Origin: Methylophilus sp. 13
GTDB lineage: Bacteria > Pseudomonadota > Gammaproteobacteria > Burkholderiales > Methylophilaceae
NCBI RefSeq assembly: GCF_015354335.1
Contig: NZ_JADKYR010000001.1
Coordinates: forward strand, 62,001 to 126,000
Reading direction: 5' to 3'
DNA length: 64,000 nucleotides
In this document: one piece after another, positions 1-9,226 of the stretch
Position numbering within the stretch: the first letter of the stretch is position 1
How the letters are laid out: the number at the start of each line of letters is the position of its first letter
The notes under the pieces: model-generated
Seen by the model: only the letters and a program-made list of their open reading frames with translations
Told to the model about the DNA's origin: nothing
Databases searched by the model: none
Translations under genes and position numbers: made by a program

Positions 1-2
1 TT

Positions 3-1079
3 GAGTCAACGACCCTAATCACTTCATTTATTATCAGTTTTGGATTGGTCAAAGCTTTTGCAAATTTAATCTCTGGGCAACTGGCAGATTATTGGGGGCG
101 TAAGCAAGTATTAATCTTGGGATGGATATTTGGTTTGCCTGTCCCATTTCTAATCATTGCTGCGCCATCCTGGAATTGGATCATTGGTGCAAATATCTTG
201 CTAGGTTTAAGCCAGGGCTTCGCTTGGTCTATGACTGTCATTATGAAGGTAGATTTGGTTGGCCCAAAGGGTAGGGGAACAGCTGTCGGCTTAAATGAGT
301 TCGCAGGTTACTTTTCAGTCGGAGTAACTGCACTTGTAACAGGATATCTTGCAAGTAGTTATGGGTTGCGTCCTGCTCCAATTTTGCTAGGTGTTTTTTA
401 TGCTGTGGCCGGCTCGTTGTTAACTTTGTTGTTGGTACGAGATACAAGTGAACACGTGAAGCTTGAAGCCAGCATTAACCCAAAACAGACCTCATCTATG
501 ACATTCAAGGAGGTGTTTCTACTCACTTCTTTTAAGGATAGTAATCTCTTTGCCGCATCTCAAGCGGGAATGATCAATAACCTAAATGATGGAATGAGTT
601 GGGGAATCTTGCCACTGTTTTTCAATACTTTTGGTTTGAGCGTGGCTAATACCGGTTTACTCAGGTCAATACACCCAATGGTCTGGGGTATAGGCCAGCT
701 TGTCACCGGACCTCTTAGCGACCGATGGGGTAGAAAAGGCCTGATTGTGGTTGGCATGTGGATACAGGGCATTGCGCTAATCCTGACCGCAATGACAGAT
801 AAGTTTGAATACTGGTTTCTTGCAGCCATGATGATGGGTATTGGTACTGCAATGGTTTATCCAAGCCTAATCGCGGCGGTGTCAGATGCTTCACATCCAA
901 CCTGGAGGGCTAAGTCTCTGAGTGTCTATCGGTTTTGGCGTGATCTAGGATATGCCATCGGTGCTCTTTCAGCCGGTATCATGGCTGACCGCTTTGGATT
1001 CAGTTTAGCGATTACTGTCATAGGCGTTGTGAGTTTGATTTCAGGAGTCGTGGTGGCCTTCAGGATGCAGGAGCGTTAA
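3..1079 (+). CDS. MFS transporter, 5' end off the window
   Basis: Major facilitator superfamily permease that moves an unknown small solute across the inner membrane. The frame is open to the first base of the window, so the true start and first helix lie outside it. The loop motif GQLADYWGRK (loop 2-3) and its second-half copy GPLSDRWGRK mark the two six-helix halves. About eleven hydrophobic helices remain. The frame ends in a normal stop followed by a plausible hairpin terminator. The substrate cannot be assigned from sequence. The family call is firm. Confidence 0.9.
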   Translation, partial: ESTTLITSFIISFGLVKAFANLISGQLADYWGRKQVLILGWIFGLPVPFLIIAAPSWNWIIGANILLGLSQGFAWSMTVIMKVDLVGPKGRGTAVGLNEFAGYFSVGVTALVTGYLASSYGLRPAPILLGVFYAVAGSLLTLLLVRDTSEHVKLEASINPKQTSSMTFKEVFLLTSFKDSNLFAASQAGMINNLNDGMSWGILPLFFNTFGLSVANTGLLRSIHPMVWGIGQLVTGPLSDRWGRKGLIVVGMWIQGIALILTAMTDKFEYWFLAAMMMGIGTAMVYPSLIAAVSDASHPTWRAKSLSVYRFWRDLGYAIGALSAGIMADRFGFSLAITVIGVVSLISGVVVAFRMQER

Positions 1080-1153
1080 TTGGTTTGTTGCTTTGAGTCA
1101 AATCGATACCTATGACCTGAATGTCATCGTTATTGGAAAAATAGGCTTAAAGC

Positions 1154-1173
1154 AAAACGGCGATCACCGTTTT
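1154..1173 (+). terminator. Probable rho-independent terminator after the MFS gene
   Basis: A hairpin with arms AAAACGG and CCGTTTT around a six-base loop is followed by further T residues. It sits about 75 bases after the MFS stop codon. The stem is short, so strength is uncertain. Confidence 0.55.
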
Positions 1174-1344
1174 TACTTTTCCTGAAGGCTGGGATGCAAT
1201 ATAAGCAGACTAGTAATTATATGGGTGCAAATACATTGATTAACATTTATCATAATCATACTTACCTATCAAAATAGGTTCATCGGCGTTAGGTATATTT
1301 TTTGACGTACCTAAAAAGAATGAAAGACCCATATGGGAGGGGAT

Positions 1345-1476
1345 ATGAATCGATTTACTTTGATGGTATTTTTGATTTTTACATTTAGCTGTTTAGTAGC
1401 TAATGCGCATTCTGGCAGAACTAATAAGCAAGGTTGTCACCATGATAAAAAAGCTGGTACTTACCACTGCCACTAA
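1345..1476 (+). CDS. Small secreted YHYH-domain protein
   Basis: A 43-residue protein. A hydrophobic signal segment (about residues 4-18) ends at VANA, and the remaining 22 residues carry the YHYH-domain signature: HSGRT, GCHHD and a terminal YHCH. Proteins of this family are small, exported and rich in His and Cys, and a metal-related role is often supposed but unproven. A GGAGGGG ribosome site lies just before the ATG. It stands alone between the MFS gene and the OmpA cluster. It is too short for most gene callers. Confidence 0.75.
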   Translation: MNRFTLMVFLIFTFSCLVANAHSGRTNKQGCHHDKKAGTYHCH

Positions 1477-1628
1477 CAATAAAGAAGTTTAAAACAGAAG
1501 AAAGAAAAACTAGATTATAAAAGGCTCTATAACTGTAGCTGAGTTTGCGAAGCGTAGAAGTCTAAAATAAGCTTCCAAGTGTCATAAAAAATTAAAAGCT
1601 GAAATAAAAATAAAAGGGGAGCGACAGG

Positions 1629-3614
1629 GTGGCTATTCAAAGCTTCCGATTAGTGATGAGGTGCAAGCGGTGTCAATGGAATCTGACAGCGCCTCAATCT
1701 ATTTGCAAAAAATGTGGAATAGCCCCTGCCTACATTATCAAACGCGAAATCGATTCAGAGATTTCCTACATCTGCAAAACATGTAATAACTCAATAATTC
1801 ATAGTCACGTACCTCAACATTGTATTCAATGTGGGTCATTAGCGTATGACTGGTGGGACTATGATGGTAGTAACTGGTTAGCTCCTAATTTAACCCTGAA
1901 AAGAGACATTAAGGGAATCTGGCTTATCGGAGAGTTTGAAGGCGATTTCGTCGGTACACTTTCAAACACAGGGATTCCAAATGTCCTGGCTGTAAAAGAA
2001 AATTACCATCGAGACTACGACATAAAGATAGCCCGTGGCCATCTAATCAATTACAAATTCACTGATAGGCGTCCAAATCTGCCAATCAAGGCCGATCCCA
2101 AGCCAATCAGACAAGACTTCAGCAATTCTATATTAGTAAAAGATTTGAATTCGGAAGACTATTTGCCGGCAAATCTTGCCGATTTAGTCATCTATGATTG
2201 GCAACGAATTTCTGAAAAAGAATTTTTAGATCAAAATAAAATCGCTGGGCATATCAAAGGTACGTTGTGCGCTTGCTTGGTTAAAGAAGAAGAGTTTGAA
2301 AACGCGGTAAATTCTCCGCCAGAAGTACAAAATATCCCTGCAATTGCGGCTGCATCAGCGACTCAAACATCAGTGCCGCAAGAGCAGACACTGACAGATG
2401 GTTCTGCACCCTCGACTAATACCCCAGGAATATCAGGTAAAGGCCCCACTCCACCATTAGCACCCCGTTCAGATAAAAATGAATTTGAGACTGATACACC
2501 TAAAACTGGAGGCGGGGGAGTTCGCGATATATTGGCGAAGAGCCGGGTTGACGAGTGTTGGCTATGCAATAACATATTGCTATCGATACTGACCTTTTGT
2601 CTTTTCTTTTATTTTAGGTCAGATGGAGGCTGGAAGGACTTTTTCTGGTGCCATCTTGTACAGGCTTTATTTTTCTTTTTCTCGACCAAAGCAGTTTGCG
2701 TACTTGGAGATATAGTCCAAGAGCGAGGTTTGACCATTCGGGATGCAGTACAGAAGAAAAAATTCAGAAGTTTTCTAATTGGAGTGTCGCTGTTTAGTTT
2801 ATTGGTGGCATTCTCAAATGCTAAGCAGCATGCTTGTTATGACCTTTCGTCATTTGGAATTTGGGAAGCAATAATTCTCGTCAGTTTTATTCTTTCAGCA
2901 TTCATTAGAGATTGTTTTGCAAAAACTGTATTAGCCATTGCCTTTGCATTGGCGGTCATGTTGACTATGAATTGCATAAAACCCAAATGCGACATTAGTC
3001 ATCCTGAAAGTTCAAGCCATAGTGCTAAAAAGCATTCTGTTGCTTCTCAGCTCATGAATACTAAGAAAGTGGTTGAGAATACTGTCGTAGAGCAGACCGC
3101 AAAGTATAGTGAAAATAAAGTCAAATCTTTAACTGGGTCAAACGCCTCAAATAAGAAAGTTACTGCTGGCGACTTAAAATCAAATCCAAATGTTTTAGAT
3201 GACTGTAATACCAGTGTTTACCTCGGTGAGTTGGGCTTATTCGAAAGAAATAGTTTCGTTATCAAAGAAACGGCAATTACTAAACTTGAACAACTAGCCT
3301 CCTGGATGGCAGAGCAGGACAAGTCGAAAAAATTCATTATCACTGGTCATGCAGATCAAACTGGGGAGACATTTGAAAACGGAATGCCAAACCCCGCTGG
3401 TTATGCCAGAAACATGAGATTGAGTAAGCAGCGAGCAAATGCTGTTGCCGAATGGATATTGGATAACGAAAACATTAACTCTGAGCAGTTAATAGTTAGA
3501 GGTGTTGGTAGCTCTGAACCACTAACAACAGATCCAGATCCTGAAACTCAGAAAATGAATATTAGGGTTGAGCTTAAAGGCAATTGTGAAGCCGATACCA
3601 AAGGTGAACAGTAA
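1629..3614 (+). CDS. Zinc-ribbon, transmembrane and OmpA-domain protein
   Basis: First gene of the membrane cluster, 661 residues, with a GTG start placed by AGGGGAG upstream. Two CxxC pairs (residues about 13-28) and two more (about 49-69) form zinc ribbons at the N terminus. A low-complexity Pro/Thr/Ser linker (about 235-295) follows, then four to five hydrophobic helices (about 313-460). The last 130 residues are an OmpA/MotB peptidoglycan-binding domain: ITGHADQTG, then SKQRANAVAEWI, then GVGSSEP. The layout suggests a cytoplasmic zinc head, a membrane region and a periplasmic domain gripping the cell wall. The gene downstream starts at the base after its stop. The domain calls are firm; the function is unknown. 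Confidence 0.8.
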   Translation: MAIQSFRLVMRCKRCQWNLTAPQSICKKCGIAPAYIIKREIDSEISYICKTCNNSIIHSHVPQHCIQCGSLAYDWWDYDGSNWLAPNLTLKRDIKGIWLIGEFEGDFVGTLSNTGIPNVLAVKENYHRDYDIKIARGHLINYKFTDRRPNLPIKADPKPIRQDFSNSILVKDLNSEDYLPANLADLVIYDWQRISEKEFLDQNKIAGHIKGTLCACLVKEEEFENAVNSPPEVQNIPAIAAASATQTSVPQEQTLTDGSAPSTNTPGISGKGPTPPLAPRSDKNEFETDTPKTGGGGVRDILAKSRVDECWLCNNILLSILTFCLFFYFRSDGGWKDFFWCHLVQALFFFFSTKAVCVLGDIVQERGLTIRDAVQKKKFRSFLIGVSLFSLLVAFSNAKQHACYDLSSFGIWEAIILVSFILSAFIRDCFAKTVLAIAFALAVMLTMNCIKPKCDISHPESSSHSAKKHSVASQLMNTKKVVENTVVEQTAKYSENKVKSLTGSNASNKKVTAGDLKSNPNVLDDCNTSVYLGELGLFERNSFVIKETAITKLEQLASWMAEQDKSKKFIITGHADQTGETFENGMPNPAGYARNMRLSKQRANAVAEWILDNENINSEQLIVRGVGSSEPLTTDPDPETQKMNIRVELKGNCEADTKGEQ

Positions 3615-4121
3615 ATGCTATTTCTTAAGACTAAATCTACAGTGGAATTAAAGCTTGCTCATCCTAAACTGACCTTTGGTCGGCAACTCACTTGGGTGAA
3701 CGTTTATATTCGAGGCAAATGTAAGGTCGTTATTAGTTCGAAAAGTCATCCTCAATGGAAATCTGTAAAGATCAAATCACCTGCAGTTAACGCCGTGATG
3801 ATAGCGGTACCTATTGGTGCGCAATTGGTAATTAAAACCAGCACATTATTCAGTAGTAGTAAGACATATTTCGACGTGGCTAAAGCTGATTGGAAGCTCA
3901 CACCGCCAAATATGCCAAAAGTGGCTTTAAAGCCAATCGAAGAGGCAAAGCAAATATTGTTGGATTGGCGAGCATTTGTGTACAAATTAAACAGAGCTAG
4001 GTCGAACAAAGCTCTAAGAAACATTCGCAAAGTATCAATGACGCCAAGATTTATCAATATGCGAGTATCAAAGGCTAAGTTTAGCAATGAAGCATCAACC
4101 AATGAGCCTTTGGTTCATTAA
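3615..4121 (+). CDS. Unrecognised small basic protein of the OmpA/DUF4407 cluster
   Basis: A 168-residue protein whose ATG follows directly after the stop of the OmpA gene, so translation is likely coupled. The first half is beta-rich, with TVELKLAHP and KCKVVISSK, and includes a mildly hydrophobic stretch AVMIAVPIGAQLVI. The second half is rich in Lys and Arg. There is no clear signal peptide. I recognise no family. The position implies a part in the same complex or pathway as its neighbours. Confidence 0.6.
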   Translation: MLFLKTKSTVELKLAHPKLTFGRQLTWVNVYIRGKCKVVISSKSHPQWKSVKIKSPAVNAVMIAVPIGAQLVIKTSTLFSSSKTYFDVAKADWKLTPPNMPKVALKPIEEAKQILLDWRAFVYKLNRARSNKALRNIRKVSMTPRFINMRVSKAKFSNEASTNEPLVH

Positions 4122-4168
4122 TGTATTAGCAAGAGTTAGTAAACACTTGAAAACCAAGGGGAGTGAGA

Positions 4169-5482
4169 ATGGCTGCAGTTGAAACTTCTGATCCAAAGGA
4201 TTTGGATAAATACGATTATAAATGTGAAGCAGGGAGAATCAGGCAGTTCCTGTGGTTCTGCGCCGGTATTGATGAACAACTCATCAGAAGATGCCCACAT
4301 TCAGAGCGCGTCAAAGCAGAAGGTATCGGAGGAGTGATCTTAGCCACCTCTGTTCTTGCTTTCTTGTCTGGCTCATATGCCTTTTACACAGTATTTGGCC
4401 CTAAGATCAGTTATGCACTAACTCCTGAGCAACAGGTATCGGATCCCATGAGTGTCTTGTGGGCGATTGTATGTGGCATTGCTTGGGCGTTGGTGATTTT
4501 CAACCTGGATCGTTTCATCGTTACTTCCACAGGGCATGGTGATGGTACTGAGAAGATTACGTGGGATGAACTGATCAATGGTCTTCCTCGTATCGTGATG
4601 GCAGTATTCATCGGGATATGTATCTCTGCGCCATTGGAAATTAGAGTCTTTCAATCTGAAATCAATGCTGAGTTAGAAGTTAGACAGACGGAACAAACAA
4701 AAAAATATGATGAAGGCTCAAATGCCGGTTTTGCAATGAGAGAAGCTGATCTAAACGGGCGGAAACAAGAAAAACGTGAAGAGCTTCAGAAGAAAGAGTC
4801 CAGATTAAATGGCGGCCTTCTGGATATCAAAAATCAACGGAAAACCTTAGAAGATGAGGCTGGTGGTAATACTAAAACTGGAACGGCAGGCCGTGGTCCG
4901 GCGTGGCGTGACAAAATGGCCAACCTAGAGAAAATGGAAGCTGAACTTCAAGAAGAGAAACCGAGATTAGAGCAAGACATTAGTCACTTAAAGACAGATA
5001 TTGCTCAACTGCAGACTGAACTTACGCAACTGTCAGAAGAAAAGACCAAGGCGCATATGGAGAATACGCGCCGTGCAGTGAATATTGATGGTCTGGGAAA
5101 TAGGATCAATATTGCTCATGAGCTGTTTCCAACATCTTCGAAGCTGCTAATGCTTTTACTGATTATTATTGAGGTCACTCCAATCTTCATCAAGATGATG
5201 TTTATTAGAGGTCCATATGACCTGCTAAGTGAAAACCAAAATAGGATTGTGACGGCTAAGTTTGGCATTGAAGAGTACCCATTGATTCAAGCAGGCCAGA
5301 ATCTCTCACCGATTGGTGCGGTATCGCCCAACTTCCATCAAGCGAAAATTATTGAGGAGTATGAGGTAGCCACTTTGGCCGCCGAACGTGAGTTATCTAA
5401 AACTGCACAAGAAGCATACTTAAGAAAGATGAAACGCGACATTCAGGCAAATCCTGAAAAGTACTTTACTGAAAACAGTTAG
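4169..5482 (+). CDS. DUF4407-type integral membrane protein with coiled coil
   Basis: A 437-residue DUF4407 protein; an ATG with AAGGGG upstream is preferred over an in-frame GTG six bases earlier. Residues about 45-75 and 95-120 form helices, followed by the family motif FNLDRFIVTS and a third helix in the GLPRIVMAVFIGICISAPLE region. A long charged coiled coil (about 180-300) precedes a fourth helix at LLMLLLIIIEVTPIFIKMM. The coiled coil probably projects from the membrane between helices 3 and 4. The molecular role of DUF4407 is not established. Two related proteins follow in the same operon, so a mixed complex is likely. Confidence 0.8.
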   Translation: MAAVETSDPKDLDKYDYKCEAGRIRQFLWFCAGIDEQLIRRCPHSERVKAEGIGGVILATSVLAFLSGSYAFYTVFGPKISYALTPEQQVSDPMSVLWAIVCGIAWALVIFNLDRFIVTSTGHGDGTEKITWDELINGLPRIVMAVFIGICISAPLEIRVFQSEINAELEVRQTEQTKKYDEGSNAGFAMREADLNGRKQEKREELQKKESRLNGGLLDIKNQRKTLEDEAGGNTKTGTAGRGPAWRDKMANLEKMEAELQEEKPRLEQDISHLKTDIAQLQTELTQLSEEKTKAHMENTRRAVNIDGLGNRINIAHELFPTSSKLLMLLLIIIEVTPIFIKMMFIRGPYDLLSENQNRIVTAKFGIEEYPLIQAGQNLSPIGAVSPNFHQAKIIEEYEVATLAAERELSKTAQEAYLRKMKRDIQANPEKYFTENS

Positions 5483-5494
5483 TAAATACGAATT

Positions 5495-7231
5495 ATGAAG
5501 GCATTTATTTCAAGAGTGCTTTTTGAATTCAATGGCTTCAACCCTGAGGTGATTGAACGACTCAGGGGAGAAGACCAATTCAAACTGGTTGCACTCAGTA
5601 TATGGGCTTTGGCCGGAACACTACTTTGCGCTTTGTCGATAGGGTATATCGTCAGCTATGCAGCAGTTAGTGTTCTTTCAGGGGTGATTAGTTTTTTTAT
5701 CGCATTTTTTGTACTAGTCTCTCTAAATGTTTTGCTTGTTACGACAAGTGGTATGGAGTCCAATCTTAAGCCACTAGAGCGTAAGAAATGGCAACCCTCT
5801 AAATTTCGACCATTAAGCTATTTCATGGTTGGTTTGCTGTTTTCGCAGCCAATTTTGCTGGCGTGGTTATCTCTGACTGATCAATTGGAGTCGAATGTTT
5901 CTATTCGCCATCTGGATACCCAGATTGAATCGATATCCAATCAATACAAAAACTATTCTGCACAAAAAAACTTGAGGCTTATTCAGTTAGAAACCTATCG
6001 GAATCTCGCTGATAAGAATGCACCAAATGTCACGGCCAAATACGTGAAAAAAGCAATGTTGATTGATGATGGTGATTCCAAAGACACTTTAGAACAACTG
6101 AAGAATAAACTAGTCGGCTTGGGTTTCGATGTTACTTCCCTCTCAAAGGTTTATGGTGTCGATTTAGATGCCAAAATCAAAAGCTATTACGACAACATAA
6201 GTGCAGGGGACATAAGTCTTTTTGTTTACAGAGGGCCTTCCAAAGTCACATCTGATCATTCGCTCGAACTAACCCCACCCAATGCCGGGATGTTTTCTCA
6301 TTCGGTTGATACTGATAGCTTAATTTCAATCGTAGCTAATAAAAAACCGTTGGCGTCGTATTTCTTGTTTAGCTTATCGGCAAGTTCTGATAGTGCGAAG
6401 ATCAGTAAAACGATCAACTGGGAGAACCAGGAAAGTAGCTATGTTATGTCTTTGAGTAATGATGAGCGTGGCGAGCTAGTAGAATCTTTCTTGAAAAACT
6501 TGAATGAATCAGTCGAGCTTAACAATACCTTTAGAACTACTGCCTCTGAGTTCGCAAGTGATGAGGAAAATCCTAGGTTATATCAATCGTTGCAATTGCA
6601 ATTTCCTATTTTGCTGACTTGGGGTCAAGGCCAGTTTTATAAAGAAATGAGCAGGGTAGATATGGACGGTATGCTCCCTGCGGGTGATTACTGTAAAACT
6701 TACTCAGGATTTGAACAAAGTACTTTTGCTAAATGCTTGGAGGCAGAAGAGGGTATCGTTAAATCAGAATTGCAGTTCATCGATGAAATGCTAGCCAAGA
6801 ATGTACAAAGTATTGAAGAAGTGAAAACAAAAAAACTTCAAAATCCGTCAATTCTATTTAACTATACGGGTTGGTTTGTCAAACACGTCTTCTTGGCGAT
6901 TATTCTAAGTTTGTTTGTAATCTTATTTGTAGGTGGGCCTTATATCTACAGAGATTATATAAATACGGGTGTGATATTGAGGTATGAATTAAAAAGCATT
7001 CAATTTAACCGTGTGAGCCTTCATAAGCAGTTTCGGATATTTAGAACAGTTATCAGAAACATAAGAAACAGATTTATCAAAGAAGGGGAGCCGTTTGATG
7101 AGACAGCAATACAACACCCACTGTACAAGTCTAATGTGAAAGAGCGCAAGAGGAAGCCAAACTCTACTGGCGATGATCTTTATAGGTCTCTTAGAGAAGC
7201 TATTAAAAATAATAAGCGGAGTTCATTGTGA
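5495..7231 (+). CDS. Divergent DUF4407-like membrane protein
   Basis: A 578-residue membrane protein, 12 bases after the preceding gene. It shows the same plan as its neighbours: an N-terminal region of about 40 residues, two helices (about 30-85) and a degenerate motif, LNVLLVTTSG, at the place of LDRFIVTS. A third helix (about 108-127) is followed by an insert of about 330 residues and a last helix near FLAIILSLFVILFVGGPYIY. The insert lacks the regular coiled coil of the first paralog and may be a folded domain. A basic tail ends the protein. The relation to DUF4407 is inferred from layout and motif, so it is less sure than for the flanking copies. Confidence 0.65.
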   Translation: MKAFISRVLFEFNGFNPEVIERLRGEDQFKLVALSIWALAGTLLCALSIGYIVSYAAVSVLSGVISFFIAFFVLVSLNVLLVTTSGMESNLKPLERKKWQPSKFRPLSYFMVGLLFSQPILLAWLSLTDQLESNVSIRHLDTQIESISNQYKNYSAQKNLRLIQLETYRNLADKNAPNVTAKYVKKAMLIDDGDSKDTLEQLKNKLVGLGFDVTSLSKVYGVDLDAKIKSYYDNISAGDISLFVYRGPSKVTSDHSLELTPPNAGMFSHSVDTDSLISIVANKKPLASYFLFSLSASSDSAKISKTINWENQESSYVMSLSNDERGELVESFLKNLNESVELNNTFRTTASEFASDEENPRLYQSLQLQFPILLTWGQGQFYKEMSRVDMDGMLPAGDYCKTYSGFEQSTFAKCLEAEEGIVKSELQFIDEMLAKNVQSIEEVKTKKLQNPSILFNYTGWFVKHVFLAIILSLFVILFVGGPYIYRDYINTGVILRYELKSIQFNRVSLHKQFRIFRTVIRNIRNRFIKEGEPFDETAIQHPLYKSNVKERKRKPNSTGDDLYRSLREAIKNNKRSSL

Positions 7232-8151
7232 AGAAACTGTTTCATGCGCTAAAGGGCTTTGTGTATGCCTCCGCAGGCGTGGACACCCAGTTGATATATG
7301 ACTGCCCATTACATGAACGCCGAAGAAATCTATACATTGGCTTATTGGTTTTAATGGTCAGCCTTTTGAGCTTCATAAGTGTTATTTATACCGTTTACAA
7401 CATATTGGAAGCATCCGTAATTGATAGTAAATACAGCGACTATGTGAATTTTTCAATTGCATTGGTCACAGGCTTTATTTGGTTCTTAGTCGTATTCAAT
7501 ATTTACCGTGCGTGTTTAACAATTTCTGGAATTGGAGATGGCACCTCACGAATTACTTCTGATGAAATCAAAAACGCAATTCCACAAATAATCATGGCAT
7601 TGGTATTAGCTCTATCTTTAGGGGCACCGCTCAATATTTTGTTATTACACCGTGAAGTAAATCATGTTGTAACTGCTTCAGATATTGACAGATTAATGCA
7701 GAATGAAGAGAGCCAAATCAAGTCAAAGGCGCAAATGCTCATTGAAGCACACATGGATGAAACTTCTAATGATCAGATGGCAGTCAGCGAGAGTCAGGTC
7801 TTCAAAGAGCTCAATGACAATCAGGAGGAGCTTTTAATACAGAGTTCACAAAGCTTTATGGGGTTGCTTGACAAGATCTATAACCAGAATCCACTACTGA
7901 CTCTCTTGATTTTTGTAGTCGCGATTCATCTTTACATCGTGCCCATCTTTTTAAGGATGCTTTGGGTTAAAGGGGTGTATGAGTTCAAGGTCGAGTTCCA
8001 GAATCAAATCTCGCTTGCCGACAACGGTATTTTCAAAGATTACTACAGGGTAAATTTCCAAGGAACGCATACAGAGAATCGATTTATTCAAGCTGAGCGT
8101 GTGATGAGGTCAAGAAAATTCACGACTTCCGAAATTGAAAATCAAGAGTAA
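7228..8151 (+). CDS. Short DUF4407-type membrane protein
   Basis: A 307-residue paralog of the 437-residue DUF4407 protein. It starts at a GTG that overlaps the stop of the previous gene by four bases. Matching segments include SAGVDTQLIYDCPLHER near the N terminus, FNIYRACLTISGIGDGTSRIT in place of the LDR block, and the third-helix region PQIIMALVLALSLGAPL. The LDR triplet is changed to IYR, so this copy may have lost a conserved function. The coiled-coil part is much shorter than in the first copy. Three unlike paralogs side by side suggest distinct subunits. Confidence 0.75.
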   Translation: MKKLFHALKGFVYASAGVDTQLIYDCPLHERRRNLYIGLLVLMVSLLSFISVIYTVYNILEASVIDSKYSDYVNFSIALVTGFIWFLVVFNIYRACLTISGIGDGTSRITSDEIKNAIPQIIMALVLALSLGAPLNILLLHREVNHVVTASDIDRLMQNEESQIKSKAQMLIEAHMDETSNDQMAVSESQVFKELNDNQEELLIQSSQSFMGLLDKIYNQNPLLTLLIFVVAIHLYIVPIFLRMLWVKGVYEFKVEFQNQISLADNGIFKDYYRVNFQGTHTENRFIQAERVMRSRKFTTSEIENQE

Positions 8152-8168
8152 GAACAGGCGTAACCAGA

Positions 8169-8681
8169 GTGATGAAAATGAGAAAAATAAATCTAAACCT
8201 TATATTAGTTAGCGCTGTCCTGCTGTTGTGCTCTTCAGCAAGTGCTGATTCATTGAGGGGGCATGTAGTAGGTGTCGTTGACGGCGATACAATCACTTTG
8301 CTTGTAGACTCGCACAAGCAATACAAAATTAGGCTTTCAGGAATTGACGCTCCTGAGAAAGCACAGCCATTTGGCCAAGTCTCGAAGAAATCACTTTCTG
8401 ATTTGATTTACGATAAAGATGTATTTGTCGAATATTCTAAATATGATCGATATGGCAGGGTAATAGGGAAAATCAGCTTTAATAAGCTAGATGTGAACTT
8501 GGAGCAAATTAAGAAGGGGTTAGCTTGGCACTATAAGAAATATCAAAATGAGCAATTACCTTCAGACCGAGAGCTTTACTCAGATGAAGAGCTAAAAGCT
8601 CACGCTTCCAAATTGGGCTTGTGGAGTGAAGTTAATCCGATACCGCCTTGGGATTGGAGAAAAAAGAAGAGTGAGCACTGA
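8169..8681 (+). CDS. Secreted thermonuclease-family nuclease
   Basis: A 170-residue staphylococcal nuclease homologue. A signal peptide (about residues 8-27, ending SASA) predicts export to the periplasm. The SNase signatures are all present: VVDGDTITL, RLSGIDAPE, DRYGRVIGKI, GLAWHYKKY and the C-terminal PPWDWRK. The Arg, Asp and Glu positions used for Ca-dependent phosphodiester cleavage appear intact. It lies 17 bases after the DUF4407 genes and in the same direction, so a periplasmic nuclease is probably produced together with the membrane complex. Confidence 0.9.
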   Translation: MMKMRKINLNLILVSAVLLLCSSASADSLRGHVVGVVDGDTITLLVDSHKQYKIRLSGIDAPEKAQPFGQVSKKSLSDLIYDKDVFVEYSKYDRYGRVIGKISFNKLDVNLEQIKKGLAWHYKKYQNEQLPSDRELYSDEELKAHASKLGLWSEVNPIPPWDWRKKKSEH

Positions 8682-8733
8682 GTTAAAATACTCACTAAGA
8701 AACGAGCTGATAATAAAAGGAAGAGGACTGTAA

Positions 8734-9186
8734 ATGGAAAAACAACAATCATCACAATGGTGGCGTTGGCCATTATTACCATTTGCTTCAATATTAGGCG
8801 GCTTGCTAGGTTCCATGCTATTTGTATTTCTACATTGGCTTTTAATGAAGTTTCAGGGTGACTTCCACGAGGATGGCTGGTGGTTTAGATATATCTTGCC
8901 AACGATTTCTTCTGGAGTTTTTGGTTGGCTATACATATACATTACCTTCAGAGTAGCGCCAAAGGGAAAAGTGATTGCTGGGGTAGTGATGACGACAATT
9001 CTCGGGATTTTTACGATTTTTAGTATCGTAGCATCTTGGTATTTAAGCTCAAACTCCATGATAAATGCAATTCAACAAACTATTGGAGCACTGGCGGCAT
9101 TCATTTTTGCAATTGTTGGTTTGGTTCAAATGAAAGACGAGCAAGAGCGTATACAAAGTTACTCTCAACAGCTCTTAGAGACCTAG
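8734..9186 (+). CDS. Small four-helix membrane protein
   Basis: A 150-residue protein with four hydrophobic helices (about residues 13-37, 48-69, 77-102 and 107-131) and a charged C-terminal tail. GGAAGAGG precedes the ATG. I recognise no family. It continues the OmpA/DUF4407 run with a 52-base gap, so it may be part of the same transcript. Confidence 0.6.
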   Translation: MEKQQSSQWWRWPLLPFASILGGLLGSMLFVFLHWLLMKFQGDFHEDGWWFRYILPTISSGVFGWLYIYITFRVAPKGKVIAGVVMTTILGIFTIFSIVASWYLSSNSMINAIQQTIGALAAFIFAIVGLVQMKDEQERIQSYSQQLLET

Positions 9187-9226
9187 CTAACTTTTATCAA
9201 TTTCAAATAATCCAAGAGCCTCTGAA